Positions 7,607 through 13,942 of a stretch of DNA of 13,942 nt are shown here, piece by piece. The notes beneath the pieces are model-generated. The model saw only the letters and a list, made by a program, of their open reading frames with translations. It was not told where the DNA came from and searched no databases. The first letter of the stretch is position 1, and each line of letters opens with the position of its first letter. A program made the position numbers and the translations under genes. The stretch is from positions 1 to 13,942 of the forward strand of contig JAJSPD010000244.1 of the NCBI GenBank assembly GCA_021307315.1, written 5' to 3'. Source of the DNA: Bisporella sp. PMI_857. Taxonomy: Eukaryota; Ascomycota; Leotiomycetes; Helotiales; Helotiaceae.

Positions 7607-7797
7607 TGTTTGTATCAATATTTACCAGTATAGATTAGTTACTGTATGGAGGATGGGTCATGTGACGAAGTCACATGACTTAGGGATGAGGCATATCCTT
7701 ATCTCTTGATTCATCCTTCAACAATCAGATCACATTCAACCCAACAGACAACTGCGTAGCAATTACGTGGTGTTGCCACGAGTAAAGTGATCCGACA
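7607..7797 (+). repeat. 5' LTR of Copia-B
   Basis: 191 bp, from TGTTTGTATCAA to GATCCGACA. It has the same length as the 3' LTR and differs at ten positions, all transitions. It contains a perfect 10-bp inverted repeat with a 3-base loop (7657-7666 and 7670-7679) and a second small one, CGTGG-TGTTG-CCACG (7766-7780). Its base composition is far more balanced than that of the surrounding DNA. Confidence 0.95.
7657..7679. repeat. perfect hairpin in the Copia-B 5' LTR
   Basis: GTCATGTGAC and GTCACATGAC separated by GAA. In the 3' LTR (12420-12442) one base of the left arm is changed. It might be a structured RNA element or a protein-binding dyad; its role is unknown. Confidence 0.8.
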
Positions 7798-7806
7798 CTG
7801 ATCAGT
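7798..7806 (+). other. putative primer-binding site of Copia-B (CTGATCAGT)
   Basis: Starts at the base after the 5' LTR. The same nine bases stand at the same place in the short LTR element. I could not match the site to a named tRNA. Confidence 0.5.
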
Positions 7807-8690
7807 TAGATTTTTCAAATCAGAATATCGAACTCAATTCAATTACAACACACTTCTCAACTTATACTTCGATTTTTGACCTCTGCAACGTTGTATCGAA
7901 TTTACAACTCTATTTGCTTCGAACTAATCTTTAAATCGAACTTACGCACACTTAGCTCGCTATAGCTGCCTCCGCTAGCTTCTTTAATAGCCAAGAACTA
8001 ATCGACGAAAATAAATAGCAGTATAGTATTAATCAAAAAAGCTACAACGAAAAACTTCAATTTGTACGTAAATACGAAAGTTAAAAAATACACTCGCTAT
8101 ACAAAGCTAAACTTCGACTTTTAAAAGCTTTTTCAAAATGATTTTCAAAGTTTCGACAAAAAAAATTCAACAAAATTACATTCTCGAACTGTCAGATTTT
8201 CAAACTACTTGCACACTAGCAGTATTTACATACTACTTCGTACAAAGTCAAAAACGCTAAGCTAGACTTTACATAAAGCGGCAAACAAAAAAAGCGTTAT
8301 ATATAGAATAATAAAAAAATTGCGGCTTTGCTAAAACAGCCGGAAAGCTTAAGTAAAGTAAAATCCGAGAGACTTTTAAAAAGAATACAAAAACGACTTG
8401 CAACTCAGTTTCGCCGAACTTCAATTCTCGATTCGTTAAATATCCCGGAAAAAAAAAAAAAAAAAAAAAAAAAAAGCTTAGCTATTTTCTTTTTCTGGCA
8501 CAAAAGCACAAGTAGAAAAAAATCGTACTTATAGCAAAAAACTAGCTGTTTTAACTAAGTTGTATACCGACAATATTAAGTACAGTAAAAAAAACAACAA
8601 TTTCGACTTTAAATTAACAATATTTCTCGACTTGTGCAATAAAGCAAGTATGCCGAAAGCAGCGCTAGTTTAAGCTTATTCAACTATACT
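7807..8690 (+). other. Copia-B leader and unresolved N-terminal gag region
   Basis: No motif I can name. Several short frames exist, one (8328-8534) running through a pure 27-base A run (8449-8475). The family places the leader and the start of gag here, so this is presumably that sequence after RIP, but no frame is convincing. Confidence 0.4.
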
Positions 8691-9330
8691 ACGAAGCTTA
8701 GCTTTTAATTACTATTATACTAACTTTAAAAATACTAACAGCACCGTTACTTTTGAAGAAATATACGCTGCAACTTCTAATTATTTCGAAAAACCTAAAT
8801 ACAAACGTAGCGTACTAAATCGATAAAACAATACAACTTTTAAAAGCGTAATTGCTAGCAACTTCGAAAAGCTAACTACAAAATACTTTTAGCTGCTAAT
8901 CAAAACTCTACGACAGCTTTAATATAGCTTAAAACTCAGTTTCCGAACTAACAGCTTTCTTTACAATAAACTTATTACGGCTTGCCAACAAAATAAAGTT
9001 TGCCGATATACTTGTTACAAACTATTAAGCACTGTAGCAAATCTAATTAACGATTTACGCTTTTTAATCGAAACTTATAAAGCAGCTAGCTCAGGCTTTT
9101 CAGTGTACTTTACGAACCGACAGTACTACGAAAAAAAGCACAATACCGGCTAAAACAATCGCTAGTACAGCCGCCGAAAAAGCCGTTGCTTTGTTTGCAA
9201 AAAAAAGAACTGTCGTTTGTAGAAATACACTTCGAAAAACAAAAAAAAGCAAAAGCTCGATTCAAAGCTCGTAACTTAAACAAGTTTAACACTAAAGCAC
9301 CTAATTTCAACAAGCATTTCGACAACAGCT
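8690..9330 (+). pseudogene. Copia-B gag relic with zinc knuckle
   Basis: The frame starting at 8749 reads TFEEIYAATSNYFEKPKYKR and continues with a gag-like block of the copia lineage, broken by TAG/TAA at positions where Trp or Gln are usual. At 9187-9228 it has CFVCKKKNCRL-stop-KYT, which fits the lineage's CX2CX4CX4H knuckle with the His turned to Tyr (CAY to TAY) and a probable Trp turned to stop. Gag would form the virus-like particle and package the RNA. Near 9240 the good frame shifts to the phase of the protease, within an A-rich run. Confidence 0.7.
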
Positions 9331-9840
9331 TACGCTAATACATTATAACTTTTGAAAGCAACAACAATAACGAAAGCGATTTTAAGGGTATTAACAAAGC
9401 TTTTAACGCTTTAACAGTTAAAGCCGACTTTGATTTCGACTTTTCCTTTAACATGAACTTTAGCTCCGGCGATCAAATAAAGTGCTTTGCAACAAGCTGC
9501 TTTGCAAACAGCAACGCGACTTTACTGATTACAGAGCTGAGTAATCGAGCTGTAGGCTATCTAATTGCAGCTACGGGCCGTACTTATAACAACAGCTCCG
9601 TAAGTAACTCTGAAAACGATTTGTACAACGCTGATATTTATACTGCTACTTCTGCCAACTTATTACGCTACAACGCTAGCCAATTTTATAGCATTATAAT
9701 CGATACCGGTGCTTCAAAACACTCAACCGCCGGCTATAGCCAACTCCAAGCTCTGCAACGTTAAAGCAAAGCTAATATCGATATCGACAACTTTACAAAA
9801 AAAATAGTCAAAGTACAGTTTAGTATCGGCTTTACAACGT
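9331..9840 (+). pseudogene. Copia-B protease relic
   Basis: The frame 9453-9764 is open for 103 codons and contains DTGASKHSTAGY at 9702-9737, the aspartic protease active-site block of copia elements (D-T/S-G-A followed by His-Ser). The protease would cut the polyprotein. The stop TAA at 9762-9764 is followed in the same frame by sequence that continues to the integrase, so it is a point mutation and not the end of the gene. Confidence 0.8.
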
Positions 9841-10380
9841 CAATCGGCTTAATTTCTTTCGATACTCCATTAAGACAGATACAATTTCACATTGTCAAGT
9901 CGAATACTCCGTTCCTTCTTAGTCTTGCGAATATGGATTCTTTACAGGTTTACCTGAACAACCTGAAAAACGTTTTAGTTACTATCAAGATCAAAACCGC
10001 ACCAGTAGAAGCCCATCACTCGATTGGCCTAGTCGAGCGATATCACGGCCCGTTGCGACGAGCTTTTCAAATTATCACAGCCGAGGTTCAGGATATCGAC
10101 AAAAATATGGCTCTACAAATGGCTTTCAAAGCTGTAAATAACTCTGCAAGCCCTGACGGGCTCGTACCAACGCTATTGGTCTACGGGGCATACCCACGAA
10201 TCACCGAACTCGACGCCCCTTCAGCTACTATCCAACAACGAGCTACAGCTCTCAAGAAAGCTATAGATGAAATCAGAAAGCTCAAAGCTGCACACTAAGT
10301 CAATAACGCTCTCAATATGCGAAACGGACCTAAAATCGACGCTATTCACGACTTTTCTTTAAACTCTTTTGTGTTAGTAT
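9841..10380 (+). pseudogene. Copia-B integrase, internally deleted, least mutated block
   Basis: In the protease frame, NTPFLLSLANMDSLQVYLNN (ending near 9968), which in this lineage lies just before the integrase zinc-binding domain, is followed at once by KTAPVEAHHSIGLVERYHGP (9996 onward), which surrounds the catalytic Glu (GAG 10035-10037). The HHCC domain and both Asp blocks, about 200 residues, are missing, and the frame is kept across the joint. After the Glu follow the usual LQMAFKAVNNSASPDGLVPT and GAYPRITELDAPS, then TAA at 10296-10298 and TAG near 10380, at positions where the family has Gln and Trp. There are few stops and more G and C here than on either side. The product could not integrate DNA. 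Confidence 0.85.
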
Positions 10381-11700
10381 AGAAAAAAAAAAATACGAGC
10401 GGCTATAGCCACTAGAATAGTCTATACAAGCTGATATTAATTAAAAGAAAATCCTGCGTAATTAACTTACTTTACGGCTCAACTACTTTTCGATCAACAA
10501 CTGTAAAGCCTTTCAATACGAAAAAAAATAACAGCGACAAGCTTGCACAACTGCTACAACTTGTAAGCTTTATTACGAACCTCGAACTACTGCTACAACT
10601 ACTTTAGCCAGCTAAACGCGGCCGAGAAAAACCCCGCAAGAATCTTTTTCTAAATATTACGGCTTTTATATAAAATAACGAACTTTTTGCAACTTTTCGC
10701 CAACTAGAAATTACAAGTTTGCTAAAGAAAAAAGTATTTGAGATTGTAGACTTTGCTACTGTTCTTTAAAACGTACGAATCTTCAATTCGAAATTCGTCG
10801 ACGAAATCAAAAAACAAAAAAACTAACCGAGCTTTTAAAAAATCACGCTTAGTAGTTCAAGCTTACAACGATTTGAAAAAAAAAATCGTACTGATTTAAT
10901 TACTTACAATTCAACGAGTCAGCCAACGTTTAATACTTTACTTTGCAGCTTGTTTGCAGCTTGAAAAAACTTTATATTTTCGAGACATTACTTAAGCTTA
11001 TATTCAATCAGCTACTAAACTCAACCGTAACTTTTATATTACACTTTCACCGGAACTAGCTCGCAATTTAGAAAAAAGCTCAATTCTTAAAGTAGTTAAG
11101 CTACTTTACGAAGTTCCGAAACCGGCAATAATTAATTCTAAACTTACTACACTTACTATTTGAAAAAACTCGGAATAGATTAATCAACATATAACTCGTG
11201 CTTTTTGCTTAAAAACGAGCTTTTCGGATTAGTTAGCTTACAAACCGACGACACGCTGTTTTTCGGAAATCTCGACTTCGTAGATCTAAAGCAAAGCAAA
11301 CTAAAAAAAGCTTAACTTCTGGCTAAGAATAAAAAAGCTTTTACACCCGACTACTTAATCAAGTTCAATAAAAGTTTTATAAAGCTCGACAAAGCCGAAA
11401 CTATTACGCTTTTTCAGAAACGCTAATACAAAAACCTTAAACTAGTCGATAACGGCTTTTTTCTCGACTACTAGTTTTAAAAACTTGATTCGTATTGTCG
11501 ACACTAAAATCAATATATTGCTTAACGCGCGAAAAAAGCTTATATCGCTTTTGTATTACAACTTGAAACTTTTTTTAATTTATTTTTTGCGGCTTAAGCA
11601 ATCAACTTTAATAAAAAAAATATCAAAGCTTTCAACAAACGACTTTAATAGCAAATTGACAATTCAACTCGCAGTTTTCGATTCGTTAAGCTGAATATCG
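10381..11700 (+). pseudogene. Copia-B reverse transcriptase relic
   Basis: Heavily mutated but recognisable in pieces and in two phases: RIFNSKFVDEIK (from 10776), RDIT-stop-AYIQSATKLNRNFYI (10984 on), ELARNLEKSSILKVVKLLYE, and SLQTDDTLFFG with the catalytic Asp pair at 11247-11252. The lineage has QTDD where most copia elements have YVDD. Further on come LIKFNKSFIKLDKAETITL and KNLKLVDNGFF. Stops are almost all TAA/TAG, and at least two frameshifts occur. The enzyme would copy the element RNA to DNA in the particle; this copy cannot. Confidence 0.8.
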
Positions 11701-12257
11701 AAACTTTAAAGCTACTAGTATTTACAGATTTATTTTTCGCCAACAACAAAAACTTTTTATTTAAATCGAATATATATTAGTACTAGCTAACAATCAAAAC
11801 CGCGCAAATATCGTTTACTAGTTATCGGTTAAATGCAAACGAGTAACAAAAAGCGTACTAGCTTCTAAGCTTTACGCTATAATCCACGAATTCGATATCG
11901 GCGCTTCGATCAAAACAACGATCGATAAGATTTTTAATATACTTTTCTTTTAGTTCTTTGTACGGATTCAAAGACATTATACGATTGCTTCGTAAAACTA
12001 AAAACTACTCAAAAAAAACGTTTTATAATCGACGTTCTTTGTTTTCGTCAATTGTACAAACGCAAAAAGATTGCGGAAGTCAAATAAGTAAGTAGTAATA
12101 CCAATTTGCTGATTTCTTTACTAAAAGCAAAGCTTTTACAGCTTTTAAGCAACTTATTAATTCAAATACAATCGATATACGAGCCGTAAAGTAAATCGAA
12201 AAACTCAGAAAGAGTAATTTACGGAACAATACAGAGCGTTTTGCAAAGGCGGTTTAA
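11701..12257 (+). pseudogene. Copia-B RNase H relic and end of pol
   Basis: VFTDLFFANNKNF at 11718 is the start of the copia RNase H domain. After a phase change, LANNQNRANIVY-stop-LSVKCKRV, then SVLASKLYAIIHEFDIGASI and KTTIDKIFN, follow the usual order; Y-stop stands where the family has His-Trp. The C-terminal block KAFTAFKQLINSNTIDIRAV is found at about 12129-12188. A TAA at about 12257 is the likely original end. At least two frameshifts are present. Confidence 0.8.
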
Positions 12258-12369
12258 AGAAACATTTGCGAATAGGATTCTGGCCAATAAAAAAGCTCTT
12301 TTGACCCAATTAGCCAATCAGAATAATTCTTTTCAATAAGGATTTCGGGCATTCTTAAAGTATGCCCAG
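12258..12369 (+). other. Copia-B 3' untranslated stretch with a 21-bp palindrome
   Basis: No frame. GGGCATTCTTAAAGTATGCCC at 12347-12367 is a near-perfect palindrome ending two bases before the 3' LTR. A polypurine tract of the usual kind is not seen next to the LTR. Confidence 0.6.
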
Positions 12370-12560
12370 TGTTTGTATCAATACTTACCAGTATAGATTA
12401 GTTACTGTATAAAGGATAGGTCATGTAACGAAGTCACATGACTTAGGGATGAGGCATATCCTTATCCCTTGATTCATCCTTCAACAATCAGATTACATTC
12501 AACCCAACAGGCAACTGCGTAGCAATTACGTGGTGTTGCCACGGGTAGAGTGATCCGACA
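12370..12560 (+). repeat. 3' LTR of Copia-B
   Basis: 191 bp, same ends as 7607-7797, ten transition differences between the two. Confidence 0.95.
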
Positions 12561-12565
12561 CTTAA
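12561..12565. repeat. target-site duplication CTTAA, right copy
   Basis: Identical to 7602-7606, directly after the CA end of the 3' LTR. Confidence 0.85.
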
Positions 12566-13000
12566 AACTTTTTTAATTTTTTAAAAAATTAACTGTTAAA
12601 ACTAACTTGAAACTATATTAAAATAAACTATTAAACTCGGAACTTTTTTAATTTTTTTAGCTCGGTTTAAAAAATTAAATCGAGTTTATTTGTAAAAAAT
12701 ACTTTTTACAAAAACGTAACAAAAACTAAGCAATTAAAAATAATAACAAAAAGCTTACAAAAAAATGCTTAAAGCTATATTAGTATTTGTAACAAACGAT
12801 TTTTTGCTAACTTTTTTTTAATCGAGTTAAACGAATTAGTACTAATTAGTATTACTATTAACGGAATTTTTACTTTTACAATTTACAAGCAAACTATTAA
12901 CAATTTTAATTACAGCTCGTAATAGCAAAAAGTTATAAAAATAAAACTTGCTTTGTTTGCTATTAACAAAACTTAAATAAAAAAAGTAAAACCAAAAAAC
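12566..13000 (+). other. Copia-A relic, AT-rich stretch between integrase and reverse transcriptase
   Basis: No motif I can name. By position it should be the variable linker of the Copia-A polyprotein, resumed after Copia-B. Stops in all frames. Confidence 0.45.
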
Positions 13001-13550
13001 TGTAACGAAGTTTTTATAAAGTAAGTTTTTAATATTAAACTAATTTCGAAAAAGTTAATAAAGCGTTTTAAAGCTAAATTAGTTGCTCGAAATTTTTTAC
13101 AAATTTACAAACAAAACTATTTTAAATTTTTACATTAACAGTTTAAATAAATACACTACGGATTTTGTTAGTTATAATCGTAGCTAAAAACTTAAAATGC
13201 TATTACTTTAATATTAAAAACGTTTTTACTGAATTTGTTTTATAAAAAAAGATTTATTTAGCAAAGCTTAAAAACGTAGCAGTTTATAACAAATACGTTT
13301 TACAAGTTTTACAAAGTTTTTATAAATTAAAACAAGTTGCAAAAAATTAAAACTTATTTTATAAGTTTTTTTTGTTTGCAAAAAGTTTTGTTTAAAGTTT
13401 AGCGAACTTGTATTTGTTTATATACGCGCAATTTGGCTTAATTTTATTTTTTTATATCGATAATATATTACTTGCAATTTGTAAAATAACCGACGTCGAA
13501 TAGTTCAACAATTATTTTTTGTCGCAATTTAAAGTTAAAAACTTGAAAAA
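13001..13550 (+). pseudogene. Copia-A relic: reverse transcriptase
   Basis: Frame one (13010 to about 13129) reads VFNIKLISKK and FKAKLVARNFLQIYKQNYF, the copia blocks that start the reverse transcriptase domain. After a frameshift, frame two (13153 to 13547) reads LRILLVIIVAKNLKCYYFNI, KNVFTEF, LQVLQSFYKLKQVAKN, then AQFGLILFFYIDNILLAICK and FNNYFLSQFKVKNL. YIDN at 13453-13464 is the YVDD catalytic block with the second Asp changed to Asn by GAT to AAT. TAA/TAG stops stand where the family has Gln or Trp. The lineage differs from Copia-B, which has QTDD. The relic is cut at about 13617 by the repeat with the (ATT)n end. Confidence 0.85.
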
Positions 13551-13616
13551 AAATAAAAAAATATATATATATATATAAATTACTTAAAACTAAAAAAATA
13601 AAAAAACTGTAAATCG
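13551..13616. repeat. AT-rich low-complexity stretch with (AT)n run
   Basis: An alternating AT run at about 13560-13577 followed by A-rich sequence. No frame or motif. Confidence 0.7.
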
Positions 13617-13908
13617 ATTATTATTATTATTATTCCTTTTAACGTGCTGTATTAGTCGAGGACTATATAACACGGCTAAGCCTCCGGGCCTGGCTTTCAA
13701 GCAAGCTTTTCTTGTGAGTTTCGCGATTTTAATAACAGTAACAAATACTGTGGTTTTATATGCTTTGTCCGAAAGTAAAAAAAAAAAAAACACAAAAACA
13801 CAAAATACTTTACAAAAACTGTACTAGCCAATATTAATAAACCAGTAGTTTTAACATGCTTTTTCTAAAAACTTTTTATATATTCTAATAAATGTTAAAA
13901 ATCGAGTT
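13617..13908 (-). mobile_element. LINE-type 3' region, copy 2, with short (ATT)n end
   Basis: Starts with six ATT units (13617-13634) and then matches 2670-2946 almost to its end. At most differences it has A/T where copy 1 has G/C, and it carries small indels, so it has suffered more RIP. Similarity fades after about 13908, close to the window end, so either this copy is 5'-truncated there or it continues in a strongly mutated form. AAATCGA occurs at both ends (13611 and about 13899), but this motif is also nearly present in copy 1, so it is not safe as a target-site duplication. Confidence 0.8.
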
Positions 13909-13942
13909 TTATTAAAAAAAAGGTTTTTTTTTCACGTTTATC

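Larger units (their letters stand above)
7607..12560 (+). mobile_element. Copia-B, a Ty1/copia retrotransposon, 4.95 kb, inactive
   Basis: Two 191-bp LTRs with TG...CA ends and a 5-bp duplication CTTAA enclose a gag-pol region on the plus strand in copia order: gag with zinc knuckle, protease, integrase, reverse transcriptase, RNase H. Stops (mostly TAA/TAG) and several frameshifts break it everywhere except in a better kept block at about 9850-10380. The integrase lacks its zinc-binding domain and both catalytic Asp regions, apparently by an in-frame deletion of about 200 residues near 9985. The protein blocks resemble a copia lineage common in ascomycete genomes. It is inserted in the Copia-A relic between integrase and reverse transcriptase. 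Confidence 0.93.

Noticed and set aside
8328..8534. 68-codon frame in the Copia-B leader
   Set aside because: Its Lys run comes from a 27-base A run, and its phase differs from that of the recognisable gag frame. I could not tell whether the first part is eroded gag.
11485..11694. 69-codon open frame in Copia-B
   Set aside because: A piece of the mutated reverse transcriptase to RNase H linker, not a separate gene.

Overview
The window reads as a transposon graveyard from a filamentous ascomycete (Pezizomycotina). No intact host gene, tRNA, rRNA or CRISPR array is visible. Most of it is AT-rich and full of TpA, and wherever a transposon reading frame can still be followed its stops are nearly all TAA or TAG at places where the families carry Gln or Trp. 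Repeat pairs differ mainly by transitions. This is the signature of repeat-induced point mutation (RIP, C to T mainly at CpA), and it is what points to the host group. The family assignments rest on motifs I recognise; no search was run.

Layout: (1) 1-963, minus strand: the 5' part of a Tad-like LINE, with a broken gag-like ORF1 (183-614) and a second copy of its 5' end (1-177). (2) A very old, heavily mutated Ty1/copia element on the plus strand, here called Copia-A, is the scaffold of almost everything else. Its gag and protease lie at about 1261-2580, the integrase zinc-binding start at 3514-3868, the integrase at 6367-7240, and the reverse transcriptase at 13001-13550. (3) Three insertions split Copia-A, each with a visible target-site duplication (TSD): a LINE-type retroposon with an (ATT)n end at 2583-3501 (TSD of about 14 bp), a short LTR element at 3869-6361 (TSD GTTTT), and a second copia element, Copia-B, at 7607-12560 (TSD CTTAA). 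(4) At 13617-13908 the tail sequence of the same LINE-type family occurs again.

Relative age can be read from the damage. Copia-A is the oldest; every domain is shot through with stops. Copia-B is younger: its 191-bp LTRs differ at 10 positions, all transitions. The short LTR element is youngest: its 182-bp LTRs differ at 2 positions. Copia-B has lost the middle of its integrase by what looks like an in-frame deletion and could not have supplied integrase itself.

The most interesting object is the short LTR element. It is non-autonomous, with no protease, integrase or reverse transcriptase. On the minus strand it carries one long frame (about 640 codons) with an N-terminal domain I do not know and two arrays of Thr/Ser/Val-rich repeats (8 residues and 33 residues long). 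The frame has no frameshift, and its five internal stops can each be explained by CAA or CAG turning into TAA or TAG. Its LTR ends, the nine bases after the 5' LTR and the bases before the 3' LTR resemble those of Copia-B, so a Copia-B-like element may have mobilised it.
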